A stretch of 64,000 nt of DNA from Desulfurellales bacterium (GTDB taxonomy: Bacteria; Campylobacterota_A; Desulfurellia; Desulfurellales; Hippeaceae), in NCBI GenBank assembly GCA_027035885.1, contig JALVTR010000171.1, positions 1-64,000 of the forward strand, given 5' to 3'. The notes below the pieces were generated by a model, which saw only the letters and a list, made by a program, of their open reading frames with translations, did not search any database and was not told the origin of the DNA. Shown piece after piece: positions 26,185 to 35,729 of this stretch. The position numbers and the translations under genes are program-made. How positions within the stretch are numbered: the stretch's first letter is position 1; every line of letters starts with the position of its first letter.

Positions 26185-27237
26185 TTAACAAATCCTATTA
26201 ACATGCGTATTTCCTGTAAGTCAAATTTTATAAAATTTTGCAAAAATGGATTTTTCGCATCATACATTCTCAATTCTCTTGCATGCTGTGTGGATCTAAT
26301 AAATGGATAAAAAACAAATTCCTACTTTCATCCATAGAAAAATTTTACTAATGTATCCTAATTTCTGTTCTTTTTAAAAAATGAGTAGTGTAATTACTGG
26401 TCAGAAATTTAACGAATAGATAAATCTTTCGTTTTTATCAATTTTTTCTTTTCTGACTTGTTTTGGCTTTTGAATACTTATCCAGATTCGCTGTGTCTTT
26501 CGGTATAAGGATTTCAAAAGGGTAAATTTTTATCTATTCTGTATGGTGTTACTTGAACTATAATTAGAGTCTATAAGAATCAAACGAAAACCAGCTTCAA
26601 TAAACTTCGTTAAAAGCTAACAGATAAGTAAAATTAAAAAAACAACCCACACAACCGTCACTGTCTTAGATATTGCTGTTTTAACAAGGATTATCTGGTG
26701 ACGATTAACCTATTTTTACTTTCACTCTATCTACACATCAATCGTCACTTTTTTAGATTAATTGAAGAAAATAATCACTAAAAGAGGCGCATTTTTAGCG
26801 GGTTTTGGTGGTGCATTTGGGCCAGCAGATGACAGTAAAGGAAGGTTGTATCTACGCTTACATGGTCACCTATTTTAATATTTGCACGAACAACGCTTTC
26901 TTTTGCAATATAAAGAGAATTATACTTGCATTACTCATAGCTTCTCAATATTTAGTTTTTTCAATTATCCCATTTTTTTATCTGGCTGTTTTAGATTGAC
27001 TAATGTAAAGTTTGTGACGATCTCTATTTTCAACCTACACTTTTTTCACCATCAATCGTCACTCAAAAATCATTGAAAGGATAAGGAAAAATCAATGAGT
27101 GACGGTTGTGTAGATAAAAAAGTGGATTTTATATCTTGGAGAGAGTGAAAAATCAAAAGGAAGAAGAAAGAATAAAAAGAAAAAACACAAGTGAGAAAAA
27201 ATGCTCTTAGTCCATCTTAGGGTTTAACAACTTCATT
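26185..27237. other. Gene-poor right end of the island
   Basis: Roughly 1.05 kb with no accepted gene. Short plus frames at 26805-27076 lack family features. The minus strand around 26530-26450 contains FEILIPKDTANLDKYSKAK, which may be a transposase scrap, but it was too short to assign. The right half holds a cluster of repeated GTGACGRTT motifs. Confidence 0.5.
26651..27110. repeat. Cluster of six GTGACGRTT motifs in three inverted pairs
   Basis: The motif occurs inverted at about 26652, 26740 and 27054 and direct at about 26698, 27014 (ending GTGACGAT) and 27099. ACACAACCGTCACT near 26651 is repeated inverted at the far end (AGTGACGGTTGTGT, 27098-27111). The arms CAATCGTCACTCA and TGAGTGACGGTTG at 27053-27109 pair with one mismatch. 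The layout is iteron-like and could be a recombinase, Xis or replication-initiator region, or a degraded small element. Confidence 0.6.
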
Positions 27238-27261
27238 TTTGTGGACTAATAGAGGACTAAT
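27238..27261 (+). repeat. Island-end repeat (right copy)
   Basis: TTTGTGGACTAATAGAGGACTAAT, one mismatch from 11534-11557 and in the same orientation, 18 bp inside the right att segment. Confidence 0.6.
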
Positions 27262-27278
27262 CAGGAGAAACTAAAAAT

Positions 27279-27403
<125 letters not shown>

Positions 27404-27411
27404 TTTTAAAA

Positions 27412-27489
27412 TGGTCGGGGTGAGTGGACTTGAACCACCGACCCCCTGCTCCCAAGGCAGGTGCGCTAACCAAACTGCGCTACACCCCG
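27412..27489 (-). tRNA. tRNA-Pro(UGG)
   Basis: A minus-strand cloverleaf with acceptor CGGGGTG/CACCCCG, discriminator A and encoded CCA. The loop CTTGGGA gives anticodon TGG. It lies 8 bp upstream of tRNA-Arg in the same transcript. Confidence 0.95.
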
Positions 27490-27568
27490 ACATTCAGGAC
27501 AATTCTTATCACAAATTTATATAGAATTCAATAAAAAAATATTTTTCCTATAGTAACTTTAAAAAAGC

Positions 27569-27597
27569 TTGACAATATTAGGTGATTTGGGTATAAA
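27569..27597 (+). promoter_or_regulatory. Sigma-70-type promoter for rplM-rpsI
   Basis: TTGACA (27569-27574), 17-bp spacer and TATAAA (27592-27597) lie 37 bp before the rplM start. It is a near-consensus housekeeping promoter. Confidence 0.75.
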
Positions 27598-27633
27598 ACT
27601 TTTTGCTTTTAAATTGATGGAAGGAGTGGAGCA

Positions 27634-28062
27634 ATGAAGACTTACGTGGCCAAATTTGAGCCTGAAAAAAGGAAGTGGTATTTAATAGATGCTAAAGGGA
27701 AAACACTCGGCAGGGTAGCTACTCAAGTTGCCAATATTCTTAGAGGGAAGAATAAGCCTACATTCACTCCCCATGTTGACTGCGGTGATTTTGTTGTAGT
27801 TATTAATGCCAAATACGTTAACCTTACTGGTAAAAAGTTAGAGCAAAAAAAGTATTACAGACATAGCGGTTATATTGGTGGATTGAAGGAGATGACAGCC
27901 GCCGATATGCTTGATAAATATCCGGAGAGAGTTATAATTTATGCTGTTAAAGGTATGCTCCCGAAAAACAGGCTTTCAAATAGGCTTATAACAAAATTAA
28001 AGGTGTATCCAGAAGCGAATCATCCACATAAAGCCCAAAAACCTATAATGATAGAAGTGTAG
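27634..28062 (+). CDS. rplM: 50S ribosomal protein L13
   Basis: A 142-residue L13 with the family features [38 protein letters not shown] and the central [11 protein letters not shown], ending in HPHKAQKP. It is a 23S rRNA-binding protein of the large subunit needed early in assembly. GGAAGGAG before the ATG fixes the start. rpsI follows after 9 bp in the usual rplM-rpsI operon, driven by the near-consensus promoter upstream and ended by the terminator after rpsI. Confidence 0.97.
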   Translation: MKTYVAKFEPEKRKWYLIDAKGKTLGRVATQVANILRGKNKPTFTPHVDCGDFVVVINAKYVNLTGKKLEQKKYYRHSGYIGGLKEMTAADMLDKYPERVIIYAVKGMLPKNRLSNRLITKLKVYPEANHPHKAQKPIMIEV

Positions 28063-28071
28063 AGGTGTTAA

Positions 28072-28461
28072 ATGGATAAATATTATGCTACAGGTAAAAG
28101 AAAAACCTCCGTTGCCAGGGTTTGGGTTTATCCTGGCGATGGTGCAATAACTGTTAATAAACAGAGTCTCGATGAATATTTTGGTGGATTAGAAGAAGCA
28201 AAACTGAAGATATACTATCCTTTAAATTTGGCTGGGCTAAATGGGAAGATTACTGTTTATGCTACCGTTAAAGGTGGTGGTATAATGGCTCAGGCTGAAG
28301 CTTTAAGGCATGGCATTTCTAAGGCTTTGGTAGAATACGACTCAAATTTGAGAACTACATTAAAGCCACTTGGTTTACTATCAAGAGATGCTCGGGTAAA
28401 AGAGAGAAAAAAATATGGAAGGAAAAAAGCAAGAAAATCCTTCCAGTGGTCAAAGAGATAA
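28072..28461 (+). CDS. rpsI: 30S ribosomal protein S9
   Basis: A 129-residue S9. ATGKRKTSVARVWVYPGDG near the start, GGGIMAQAEALRHGISKAL in the middle and the basic tail KKARKSFQWSKR are diagnostic. The C-terminal tail reaches the P-site tRNA in the ribosome. It is the second gene of the rplM-rpsI operon, and a rho-independent terminator starts about 8 bp after the stop. Confidence 0.97.
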   Translation: MDKYYATGKRKTSVARVWVYPGDGAITVNKQSLDEYFGGLEEAKLKIYYPLNLAGLNGKITVYATVKGGGIMAQAEALRHGISKALVEYDSNLRTTLKPLGLLSRDARVKERKKYGRKKARKSFQWSKR

Positions 28462-28469
28462 ACACCCCC

Positions 28470-28499
28470 ACCCCACTTATGTGGGGTTTTCTTTTTTAT
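28470..28499 (+). terminator. Rho-independent terminator after rpsI
   Basis: ACCCCAC-ttat-GTGGGGT followed by TTTCTTTTTT. The T-tract ends 2 bases before the argC start codon, so argC has no room for its own ribosome site outside the terminator. Confidence 0.85.
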
Positions 28500-28500
28500 T

Positions 28501-29508
28501 ATGATAAAAGTTGGAATTGTAGGTATAACGGGGTTTACGGGTTTAGAACTTATTAAGATACTACTTAACCATAACGAGGCTACAATTGAGCACGTCTGTT
28601 CAAGAAGTGAAGTTGGTAAGAAAATTTGTGAAGTTTATCCACAATTTAGAGGTGTCTTTGATAAAGATATAGAAGCAATAGATATTGATGAGATTTGCAA
28701 AGTAGATGTGATTTTTTTGGCTTTGCCCCACACTGTATCTGCAGGCTTTGCAAAAAAGCTTTATGGTAAGACCAAGATTGTGGATTTAAGTGCAGATTTT
28801 AGGCTTAGGGATGTTAAAGAGTACGAAAAATGGTATAAAACAAATCATATAGCTAAAGAGCTTTTGAACGGTGCTGTTTACGGTCTTGTGGAATTAAATA
28901 GGGAACAGATAAAAGGCGCGGATTTGATTGCCAATCCTGGGTGCTATGCTACATCTGTAATTTTGGCTGTAGCGCCTGTAGCAAAATACTCTGTCGGTAC
29001 GATTATTTCCGATAGTAAATCTGGCGTTAGTGGTGCCGGAAGAAGGTTAAAGGAAGGTTTGGAGTTTTGCGAGGTCAATGAAAATTTTAAAGCTTATTCT
29101 ATTTATGGTCACAGACATATACCTGAGATGGAACAAGAACTTAGAAAAATCAATCAAAACGTTAAAATTGAATTTATACCTCACCTATTGCCTATTCAGC
29201 GTGGCATATTGTCCACTGTTTATATAAAGGTAAATAAAAAACTCGATTTTGTTAAACTTTACAAAGAATTTTATGGCAAAGATTATTTTGTTAGAGTTAT
29301 CGATACCCCTCCAACAATTAACAATATTAAAGGCACTAACTTTTGCGATTTATATGTCTATTTTGATGAAAGAACAGATATGCTAATTGTTGTGAGCGTG
29401 ATAGATAATTTGATTAAAGGAGCATCAGGCCAAGCAGTGCAGAATATGAATGTTATGTTTGGAATAGATGAAAAAGAAGGTTTGGGAGGCTATAGTTATT
29501 ATCCATGA
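28501..29508 (+). CDS. argC: N-acetyl-gamma-glutamyl-phosphate reductase
   Basis: A 335-residue ArgC, the third step of arginine synthesis (NADPH reduction of N-acetylglutamyl phosphate). The Rossmann motif GITGFTG (8-14), the catalytic-Cys region NPGCYATS and GHRHIPEMEQEL are present. Residue 1 must be close to the annotated start because the Rossmann strand begins at once. The ATG lies directly after the rpsI terminator T-tract without a Shine-Dalgarno sequence, so expression may depend on readthrough or a leaderless start. Its stop overlaps argJ (ATGA). Confidence 0.95.
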   Translation: MIKVGIVGITGFTGLELIKILLNHNEATIEHVCSRSEVGKKICEVYPQFRGVFDKDIEAIDIDEICKVDVIFLALPHTVSAGFAKKLYGKTKIVDLSADFRLRDVKEYEKWYKTNHIAKELLNGAVYGLVELNREQIKGADLIANPGCYATSVILAVAPVAKYSVGTIISDSKSGVSGAGRRLKEGLEFCEVNENFKAYSIYGHRHIPEMEQELRKINQNVKIEFIPHLLPIQRGILSTVYIKVNKKLDFVKLYKEFYGKDYFVRVIDTPPTINNIKGTNFCDLYVYFDERTDMLIVVSVIDNLIKGASGQAVQNMNVMFGIDEKEGLGGYSYYP

Positions 29509-30710
29509 GAACAGAAGTAGTTAAGGGTTCCCTATGTGTAGTGGATGCCATTAAGGCATCCGGAGTTTTTGCTGGCTTAAAGAAAAAGGGCTATGATGTT
29601 GGTTTGGTTTATTCTAACAAATCTACTGTTAGTGCAGCTGTTTTTACTCAAAATGCAATTAAAGCGACTCCTTTGGTTTATGATATAAATTTAATGAAAA
29701 AAGCACCTAATATTAGGGCTGTTGTTGTAAATAGCGGGAATGCCAATGCTTGTAATAAAAATGGAGAAAAAGCCGTTGATGAAATAGTAAAAACATTTGC
29801 AGATAAACTAAAAGTAGAAAGCAATCAAATTTTTGTTGCATCTACGGGTGTTATTGGTGAAGATTTGAATTATGGAAAAATAGTTGGCGTATCAGATGAA
29901 CTTGTAAGAGGATTATCAAAAGATGGCTGCAGTAACTTTGCTAAATCCATAATGACTACAGATACATTTGAAAAAACATACGCCTTAAAGTGTAGCTATT
30001 ACGGCAATGAATTTCGTATTGGAGGAGTAGCAAAAGGGGCTGGGATGATACACCCAAATATGGCAACCATGCTTGCATTTATAACAACAGATATAAATAT
30101 TAGCCGAGAAATGCTAAATAAAGCTCTGAAAGAAGCTGTAGATAAATCTTTTAATAGGATTAGTGTTGATGGTGATACGTCCACTAATGATACGGTTTTC
30201 ATAATGTCCACCTGCCAAGCAAGCAATGAAAAGATAGAAAACGAAAATGAAATTTATAGGTTTTTTACTGACCAGCTAATTCATATGTGTACCTATTTAG
30301 CTAAACTTATAGTCAAAGATGGTGAAGGTGCCACCAAATTAGTTGAAGTTGTAGTTGTTGGTGCATCTTCAAGGAAAGATGCAGAGCTAATTACAAGAAG
30401 CGTGTCTAATTCTTTGCTTGTTAAAACCGCTATTTTTGGAAAAGACCCAAATTGGGGGAGGATTATCGGTTCAATAGGTTACTCAAAAGCTAATATATCA
30501 TTGAGTAGACTTAAGGTATATATGGGAGATGAACTTTTATTCTCTTGCGGTAAAAGGGTTAATTATAATAAGAATTATCTTAAAGAATATATGAATAATG
30601 ATGAAATAAAGATACTTATAGATTTGGGTATAGGAATTCACACCTATAATATGTGGTTCAGCGACATTAGTTATGATTATGTGAAAATTAATGCTGAGTA
30701 TCATACTTAA
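29505..30710 (+). CDS. argJ: Bifunctional ornithine acetyltransferase/N-acetylglutamate synthase
   Basis: A 401-residue ArgJ that transfers acetyl from acetylornithine to glutamate, giving a cyclic arginine pathway. The self-cleavage site is visible in [13 protein letters not shown], where the Thr of ATML becomes the new N-terminal nucleophile. [10 protein letters not shown] and the late [15 protein letters not shown] are also family features. It starts 4 bases inside argC, so the two are translationally coupled. Whether the enzyme is mono- or bifunctional cannot be decided by eye. Confidence 0.94.
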   Translation: MRTEVVKGSLCVVDAIKASGVFAGLKKKGYDVGLVYSNKSTVSAAVFTQNAIKATPLVYDINLMKKAPNIRAVVVNSGNANACNKNGEKAVDEIVKTFADKLKVESNQIFVASTGVIGEDLNYGKIVGVSDELVRGLSKDGCSNFAKSIMTTDTFEKTYALKCSYYGNEFRIGGVAKGAGMIHPNMATMLAFITTDINISREMLNKALKEAVDKSFNRISVDGDTSTNDTVFIMSTCQASNEKIENENEIYRFFTDQLIHMCTYLAKLIVKDGEGATKLVEVVVVGASSRKDAELITRSVSNSLLVKTAIFGKDPNWGRIIGSIGYSKANISLSRLKVYMGDELLFSCGKRVNYNKNYLKEYMNNDEIKILIDLGIGIHTYNMWFSDISYDYVKINAEYHT

Positions 30711-30909
30711 TTTACAGGCATAGGGTTAATGCTTTTCCCGAGGTTTCATAGAGTCGTAAGAATTTATTGTTTATTCTATTGTAGACTATAACGGTAAAGG
30801 GATAAATTTTGGTATCTAATAAAATTTTTAATAAAGTCTAAAAAAGTGTATAAATGTAACCTAAAAATAGTTATTTTTTGTAATAAATCACAAAAATATA
30901 GATTTTTTG
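30711..30909. other. Interval between argJ and the tRNA cluster
   Basis: About 200 bp of AT-rich DNA. I see no gene and no clear terminator hairpin. Confidence 0.5.
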
Positions 30910-30937
30910 TTGACAAACGAGAATTTGGATATATAAT
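30910..30937 (+). promoter_or_regulatory. Consensus promoter of the tRNA-tuf operon
   Basis: TTGACA (30910-30915), 16-bp spacer and a perfect TATAAT (30932-30937), 13 bp before the first tRNA. This is probably the main promoter for the tRNA cluster and tuf, and possibly for genes beyond. Confidence 0.82.
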
Positions 30938-30950
30938 GCCTTCTTGCCTG

Positions 30951-31026
30951 GCTGGCGTAGCTCAATCGGTAGAGCAGCTGACTTGTAATCAGCCGGTTGG
31001 GGGTTCAAGTCCCTTCGCCAGCTCCA
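30951..31026 (+). tRNA. tRNA-Thr(UGU)
   Basis: Acceptor GCTGGCG/CGCCAGC, discriminator T, encoded CCA. CTGACTTGTAATCAG gives anticodon TGT. It is the first gene of the tRNA cluster upstream of tuf. Confidence 0.95.
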
Positions 31027-31032
31027 TGTAGT

Positions 31033-31118
31033 GGAGAGGTTCCCGAGCGGTCAAAGGGAGCAGACTGTAAATCTGCCGGCTTACGCCTTCGGAGGTTCGA
31101 GTCCTCCCCTCTCCACCA
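31033..31118 (+). tRNA. tRNA-Tyr(GUA)
   Basis: Acceptor GGAGAGG/CCTCTCC, discriminator A, encoded CCA. CAGACTGTAAATCTG gives anticodon GTA, and a long variable arm is present as expected for bacterial tRNA-Tyr. Confidence 0.95.
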
Positions 31119-31132
31119 TTAGAATTTAAAGA

Positions 31133-31209
31133 GCGGGAATAGCTCAGTTGGCTAGAGCATCAGCCTTCCAAGCTGAGGGTCGCGGGTTCGAGCCCCGTTT
31201 CCCGCTCCA
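31133..31209 (+). tRNA. tRNA-Gly(UCC)
   Basis: Acceptor GCGGGAA/TTCCCGC, discriminator T, encoded CCA. CAGCCTTCCAAGCTG gives anticodon TCC. Confidence 0.95.
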
Positions 31210-31218
31210 TTTTTTTAT

Positions 31219-31294
<76 letters not shown>

Positions 31295-31316
31295 TAAGTT
31301 TTTTAAGGAGGCTGTT

Positions 31317-32501
31317 ATGGCAAAGGAAAAATACGTAAGAACCAAACCCCATGTTAACATCGGCACAATCGGTCACATAGACCATGGTAAGACAACCCTT
31401 ACAGCTGCCATCACAAAGGTACTGGCAGAGAAGGGTAAGGCAGAGTTCAAAGACTACAACGAAATTGACAACGCTCCAGAGGAGAAGGAAAGAGGTATCA
31501 CAATCAACACTGCCCACGTAGAGTACGAGACAGAGAAACGTCACTATGCACACGTAGACTGCCCAGGGCATGCTGACTACATCAAGAATATGATTACCGG
31601 TGCAGCCCAGATGGACGGTTCTATACTTGTTGTCTCTGCAGCGGATGGTCCAATGCCACAGACACGTGAGCACATACTCCTTGCAAGGCAGGTTAACGTT
31701 CCATACATTGTGGTATTCTTGAACAAAACAGACATGGTTGATGACCCAGAACTCATAGACCTTGTTGAAATGGAAGTAAGGGACTTGCTCTCAAAATACG
31801 ACTACCCAGGTGATGATGTACCTATAATAAAAGGTTCAGCTCTGAAAGCACTTGAAGGTGACCCTAAAGCAATAAAGGCAATAGAAGAGTTAATGGATGC
31901 TGTTGATGAATACATACCAACACCACAGAGAGAATCAGATAAACCATTCCTCATGCCAATCGAGGACATCTTCTCAATCTCCGGTAGAGGAACAGTTGTT
32001 ACAGGTAGGGTAGAAAGAGGAGTATTAAAGCCAGGTGAAGAGGTAGAAATCGTAGGCTTTAAGGAGACGAGAAAGACAGTTGCCACATCCCTTGAGATGT
32101 TCAGGAAGATCTTGGATGAGGCAATAGCAGGTGACAACGTAGGAGTTCTCTTAAGGGGCATCAAGAAGGAAGAGGTTGAAAGAGGAATGGTTTTAGCCAA
32201 ACCTGGCTCCATAACGCCACACAAGAAATTCAAAGCTCAGGTTTACGTTCTCACCAAGGATGAGGGTGGAAGACACACACCATTCTTTGATGGCTATAGA
32301 CCTCAGTTCTACATAAGAACAACAGATGTTACAGGAACAGTTCATCTACCCGAGGGCGTAGAGATGGTTATGCCTGGTGACAACGTAGAGCTAACAGTTG
32401 AACTCATAGCACCTGTTGCCCTTGAGAAAGAGACACGCTTTGCAATCAGGGAAGGTGGTAGAACAGTTGGTGCTGGTGTAATAACGGAGATATTGGAGTA
32501 A
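31317..32501 (+). CDS. tuf: Elongation factor Tu, copy 1
   Basis: A 394-residue EF-Tu with [17 protein letters not shown] and NKTD nucleotide-binding motifs, which delivers aminoacyl-tRNA to the ribosome. AAGGAGG precedes the ATG. The coding sequence appears identical at DNA level to tuf copy 2 (47464) up to the stop codon (TAA here, TGA there). Codon choice differs from neighbouring ribosomal genes, with more C-ending codons. The gene joins an upstream tRNA cluster to rpmG, tRNA-Trp, secE and nusG. Confidence 0.98.
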   Translation: MAKEKYVRTKPHVNIGTIGHIDHGKTTLTAAITKVLAEKGKAEFKDYNEIDNAPEEKERGITINTAHVEYETEKRHYAHVDCPGHADYIKNMITGAAQMDGSILVVSAADGPMPQTREHILLARQVNVPYIVVFLNKTDMVDDPELIDLVEMEVRDLLSKYDYPGDDVPIIKGSALKALEGDPKAIKAIEELMDAVDEYIPTPQRESDKPFLMPIEDIFSISGRGTVVTGRVERGVLKPGEEVEIVGFKETRKTVATSLEMFRKILDEAIAGDNVGVLLRGIKKEEVERGMVLAKPGSITPHKKFKAQVYVLTKDEGGRHTPFFDGYRPQFYIRTTDVTGTVHLPEGVEMVMPGDNVELTVELIAPVALEKETRFAIREGGRTVGAGVITEILE

Positions 32502-32505
32502 GCCA

Positions 32506-32655
32506 ATGCGTGAAATGGTAACACTTGCTTGTTCTGAGTGTAAGAGAAGGAACTATACCAGCACGAGGGACAAGAAAAAATCAAAAGAAAAATTAGAGCT
32601 AAGGAAATATTGTCCATATTGTAGAAAACATACAATACATAGAGAGGTAAAGTAG
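32506..32655 (+). CDS. rpmG: 50S ribosomal protein L33 (zinc-binding type)
   Basis: A 49-residue protein too short for the ORF track: MREMVTLACSECKRRNYTST and later KYCPYCRKHTIHREVK. The two CxxC pairs (CSEC, CPYC) make it the zinc-binding C+ form of L33. It starts 4 bp after the tuf stop. Its TAG stop overlaps the first two bases of tRNA-Trp, so processing of the tRNA 5' end would cut the message at the stop codon. Confidence 0.93.
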   Translation: MREMVTLACSECKRRNYTSTRDKKKSKEKLELRKYCPYCRKHTIHREVK

Positions 32656-32730
32656 GCCAGTAGCTCCAATTGGTAGAGCGGCGGTCTCCAAAACCGTTTG
32701 TTGGGGGTTCGAGTCCTCCCTGGCCTGCCA
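32654..32730 (+). tRNA. tRNA-Trp(CCA)
   Basis: Acceptor AGGCCAG/CTGGCCT, discriminator G, encoded CCA. GGTCTCCAAAACC gives anticodon CCA. The tRNA begins inside the rpmG stop codon and is followed by secE, as in many bacterial nusG loci. Confidence 0.95.
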
Positions 32731-32739
32731 TTTATTGTT

Positions 32740-32925
32740 ATGATGAAAAAAGTTAAAAGTTTTTTAGAAGAAGTAAAGTTAGAATTTAAGAAGGTAGTTT
32801 GGCCTGGTAAAAAGGAAGTAACTTCTGCCACTATCTCAGTTTTAATTTTTACAGTGGTGGTGGCTTTTATTCTGAGTATTCTTGACTACATTATGTCCAT
32901 AGGTTTGCAATCGCTATTTAAATAA
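32740..32925 (+). CDS. secE: Preprotein translocase subunit SecE
   Basis: A 61-residue single-span SecE: VKSFLEEVKLEFKKVVWPGK followed by KEVTSATISVL and a hydrophobic segment of about 20 residues (34-55). The KVVWPGKKEV stretch is the conserved amphipathic region that clamps SecY. The track begins at 32698 inside tRNA-Trp, so ATG 32740 or 32743 is the true start. It is followed after 15 bp by nusG, the usual order. Confidence 0.93.
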   Translation: MMKKVKSFLEEVKLEFKKVVWPGKKEVTSATISVLIFTVVVAFILSILDYIMSIGLQSLFK

Positions 32926-32940
32926 AGAAGGTTGACATAA

Positions 32941-33480
32941 ATGAGTGACGTTAGATGGTATGCTATTCATACGCAGGTTGGCTATGAAGAGAAAGTGAAA
33001 TCTATGCTTGAAAACAAATTGAAAGAACTTAGTCTGCTCGATGATGTGGAAGAGATTTTTGTACCTTTTGAAGAAGTAATTGTCATAAAGAAAAATAACA
33101 AAAAAGATAAAGTAAAGAAGTGCCTTTATCCAAGCTATGTATTTGTTAAAGCTAAAATGAATGATAAACTTTACAATATAGTTAGGAAGATGTCTTTTGC
33201 TTCTGGCTTTGTTGGTTACAAAAATGAACCTGCCCCAGTGGATGAATCTGAAATCAAGCAGATAAAGGATAGAGTTGAAAGTTCAAAAGAAGCTCCAAGA
33301 CTGTCTGTTTCTTTCGAGCCGGGAGAATCTGTCAGGGTTTTAGACGGTCCTTTTGCTAACTTTACTGGAACTGTTGATGAAGTTGACGTTGAAAAAGGTA
33401 GATTAAGAATATTGGTTAGCATATTTGGTAGATCTACACCAGTTGAGTTGAATTATAACCAAGTAGAGAAAGTAGAATAA
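32941..33480 (+). CDS. nusG: Transcription termination/antitermination protein NusG
   Basis: A 179-residue NusG. The N-terminal NGN domain starts with [20 protein letters not shown] and contains the [10 protein letters not shown] strand. The C-terminal KOW domain (about 125-179) has [19 protein letters not shown]. It binds RNA polymerase and couples to ribosomal S10 or Rho. Between them the NGN linker carries the usual GFVGYKNEP region. It lies between secE and rplK, the conserved position. Confidence 0.96.
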   Translation: MSDVRWYAIHTQVGYEEKVKSMLENKLKELSLLDDVEEIFVPFEEVIVIKKNNKKDKVKKCLYPSYVFVKAKMNDKLYNIVRKMSFASGFVGYKNEPAPVDESEIKQIKDRVESSKEAPRLSVSFEPGESVRVLDGPFANFTGTVDEVDVEKGRLRILVSIFGRSTPVELNYNQVEKVE

Positions 33481-33493
33481 AAGGGAGTTAAAA

Positions 33494-33925
33494 ATGGCAA
33501 AGAAAGAAGTAGTTGCTCAGATTAAGTTGCAGATAGAAGCAGGTAAAGCGTCACCTGCCCCTCCTGTAGGTCCTGCATTGGGCCAGCATGGTGTAAATAT
33601 AATGGATTTTGTTAAGAAGTTTAATGATGTTACAAAAGATAGAATAGGCGATATAGTGCCTGTTGTTATTACAGTTTACGCTGATAGGTCATTTGATTTT
33701 ATAACAAAAACGCCCCCTACTAGCTCGCTAATAAAGAAATCTTTGGGTCTTGAAAAAGGTTCAAGTGATCCAGCAAGGCAAAAAGTTGGTAAGCTAACAA
33801 AAGAGCAGGTAGAGGAGATTGCAAAGATTAAACTTCCTGATTTAAATACGAACGAAATTGAAAAAGCGATGAAAACGGTTGCTGGTACAGCTATAAATAT
33901 GGGAATTGAGGTAGAAGAGATTTAA
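33494..33925 (+). CDS. rplK: 50S ribosomal protein L11
   Basis: A 143-residue L11 with [20 protein letters not shown] near the N-terminus (the flexible domain of the GTPase centre) and the rRNA-binding C-terminal domain with [15 protein letters not shown] and [19 protein letters not shown] precedes the ATG. It is followed by rplA after 50 bp with a small CCACTG/CAGTGG hairpin in between. Confidence 0.97.
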   Translation: MAKKEVVAQIKLQIEAGKASPAPPVGPALGQHGVNIMDFVKKFNDVTKDRIGDIVPVVITVYADRSFDFITKTPPTSSLIKKSLGLEKGSSDPARQKVGKLTKEQVEEIAKIKLPDLNTNEIEKAMKTVAGTAINMGIEVEEI

Positions 33926-33975
33926 ATCAATTTTTTACCACTGTTCAGTGGGAGCTCTAAAGAAAGGAGAGCGTT

Positions 33976-34668
33976 ATGGCAAAGAGGGGTAAAAAGTATA
34001 TTGAAGCGTTGAAGAAATACAATCATTTTAATGAATATCCATTGGATGAAGCTTTGAAGATTCTTAAAGAAATATCTTATGCGAACTATGATGAAACGGT
34101 TGAAGTGCATATGAAATTGGGTGTTGACCCGAGGCACTCAGACCAAATTGTTAGAGGTTCTGTTACATTGCCTAATGGAACGGGAAAGAAAGTTAGGGTT
34201 TTAGTATTTGCTAAGGGAGAAAAGATTAAGGAAGCCGAGGAAGCTGGAGCGGATTATGTAGGTGGTCAGGAATATGCTGATAAAATAGCCAAAGAGGGTT
34301 GGCTTGAGTTTGATAAAGTTATTGCAACACCAGATATGATGGGTGTTGTAGGTAGGTTGGGTAAGATTTTAGGTCCAAGAGGGCTAATGCCAAATCCTAA
34401 GATTGGAACTGTTACGTTTGATGTAGCTAATGCAGTAAAAAGGGCAAAGGCTGGGGAGGTAGAATTTAGGGTTGATAAAACAGCCAACATTCATGTGGGC
34501 GTAGGTAAAAAATCTTTTGATAATGACAAACTGAAGGAGAATATAATTACTTTATACGAAGCAATCGTAAAATCTAAACCATCTGCGGCTAAGGGTAAGT
34601 ATATAAAATCATTCCATATAGCTACAACCCATTCTCCGAGTGTGAAAATTAATGCGCAATCATTATAA
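33976..34668 (+). CDS. rplA: 50S ribosomal protein L1
   Basis: A 230-residue L1 with the signature [21 protein letters not shown] and the flanking [21 protein letters not shown]1 forms the mobile stalk that moves deacylated tRNA out of the ribosome and in many bacteria represses its own operon. GAAAGGAGAG precedes the ATG. The intergenic part after it carries the L10-type leader. Confidence 0.97.
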   Translation: MAKRGKKYIEALKKYNHFNEYPLDEALKILKEISYANYDETVEVHMKLGVDPRHSDQIVRGSVTLPNGTGKKVRVLVFAKGEKIKEAEEAGADYVGGQEYADKIAKEGWLEFDKVIATPDMMGVVGRLGKILGPRGLMPNPKIGTVTFDVANAVKRAKAGEVEFRVDKTANIHVGVGKKSFDNDKLKENIITLYEAIVKSKPSAAKGKYIKSFHIATTHSPSVKINAQSL

Positions 34669-34687
34669 TATTAACATACAATTTAGA

Positions 34688-34750
34688 GGTCAAAGACTGT
34701 GGGTAGCCAGGGGGCTTTAAAATAGGCCCGCAAGAGACCAGTTTTTGACC
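34688..34750 (+). promoter_or_regulatory. L10-type ribosomal leader before rplJ
   Basis: GGTCAAA (34688-34694) pairs with TTTGACC (34744-34750) and encloses further paired elements (CAGGGGGC/GGCCCG region, GACTG/CAGTTTTT flank). Placement directly before rplJ and the closing stem fit the L10 leader to which L10(L12) complexes bind for autoregulation. Confidence 0.7.
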
Positions 34751-34772
34751 CGTCCAGGAAAGGAGGGGGATA

Positions 34773-35294
34773 TTGAAGAAAGAACGCAAGGTAGAGTTAG
34801 CTGAAAAGCTAAGAGAACGGCTACAGGAAGCCAAAATGGTCATTGTGTCAGAATATGCAGGCTTAACTGTAGACCAAATGGAGTCTATAAGAAACTCTAT
34901 AAAGGAAAAGGGATATACGTTTAACGTTATTAAAAACAACATAGTAAAAAAAGCTATTGAGGGTAGTGAGTGGGAAGTTTTAACAGACAGATTGACCGGT
35001 CCTAATGCTTTTGCTTTGTGTTTTGACGACCCGGCTGAACTTGCAAAGCTGTTGATGGAAAAGTCAAAAGAATTCAAAAAATTAAAAGTTAAACTTGGCT
35101 GTTTGGATGGTAAGATTCTAGAATCAAAAGACGTTGTAGCTTTGAGTAAATTACCTCCAAGAGAAGTACTGTTGGCTCAGCTTTTGGGAACTATGAAAGC
35201 TCCAGTGTCAGGTTTTGTAAATGTTTTAGCGGCCAATATAAGACAGTTTTTGTACGCACTTAAAGCAATAGAAGAAAAGAAGAAAGGAAATTAA
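34773..35294 (+). CDS. rplJ: 50S ribosomal protein L10
   Basis: A 173-residue L10: KKERKVELAEKLRERLQEAK, VSEYAGLTVDQMESIRNSIK and the C-terminal helix that carries the L7/L12 dimers. Initiation is at a TTG (34773), supported by a strong GGAGGGGG 6 bases upstream. The upstream leader probably gives feedback control of rplJ-rplL. Confidence 0.96.
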   Translation: MKKERKVELAEKLRERLQEAKMVIVSEYAGLTVDQMESIRNSIKEKGYTFNVIKNNIVKKAIEGSEWEVLTDRLTGPNAFALCFDDPAELAKLLMEKSKEFKKLKVKLGCLDGKILESKDVVALSKLPPREVLLAQLLGTMKAPVSGFVNVLAANIRQFLYALKAIEEKKKGN

Positions 35295-35307
35295 GAGGAG
35301 GGGTTAG

Positions 35308-35694
35308 ATGGCAGAGATTACAAAGGAAGATGTCATTAAATTTATTGAAAATATGACTGTTATTGAACTTGCAGATTTTGTTAAAGAGTTGGAAGATAAA
35401 TTTGGAGTTAGCGCAGCTGCTCCTGTTGCCGCTGTTGCTGCTGCACCTGCTGCAGGTGAAGAGGCAGCTCAAGAGCAGGAGAAAACAGAATTTGACGTAG
35501 TTTTGAATAAACCCGGTGAGAAGAAAATTCAGGTTATCAAAATTGTTAGAGAACTTACAGGATTAGGCCTTAAAGAGGCTAAAGCTCTTGTTGATGCTGC
35601 GCCAAAGGCTGTAAAAGAAAAAGTTAGCAAAGAAGAGGCTGAGCAGGTAAAAGCTAAGCTTGAAGAAGCTGGTGCTGAAGTCGAGATTAAATAA
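35308..35694 (+). CDS. rplL: 50S ribosomal protein L7/L12
   Basis: A 128-residue L7/L12 with the N-terminal dimer domain ([20 protein letters not shown]), an Ala-rich hinge (about 35-52) and the C-terminal factor-binding domain ([20 protein letters not shown]). It forms the stalk that recruits EF-Tu and EF-G. A hairpin with a T-run follows before rpoB, which probably reduces readthrough into the polymerase genes. Confidence 0.97.
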   Translation: MAEITKEDVIKFIENMTVIELADFVKELEDKFGVSAAAPVAAVAAAPAAGEEAAQEQEKTEFDVVLNKPGEKKIQVIKIVRELTGLGLKEAKALVDAAPKAVKEKVSKEEAEQVKAKLEEAGAEVEIK

Positions 35695-35729
35695 CTTTGA
35701 TAATATGCGGGCTTACCACTATACGGCCA

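Noticed and set aside
26805-27076. Two overlapping 64-residue plus-strand ORFs
   Set aside because: Low-complexity translations of AT-rich repeat DNA without ribosome sites.
34649-35077. 142-residue minus-strand ORF over the rplJ leader
   Set aside because: It is antisense to rplJ and to the structured leader, and has no supported start.
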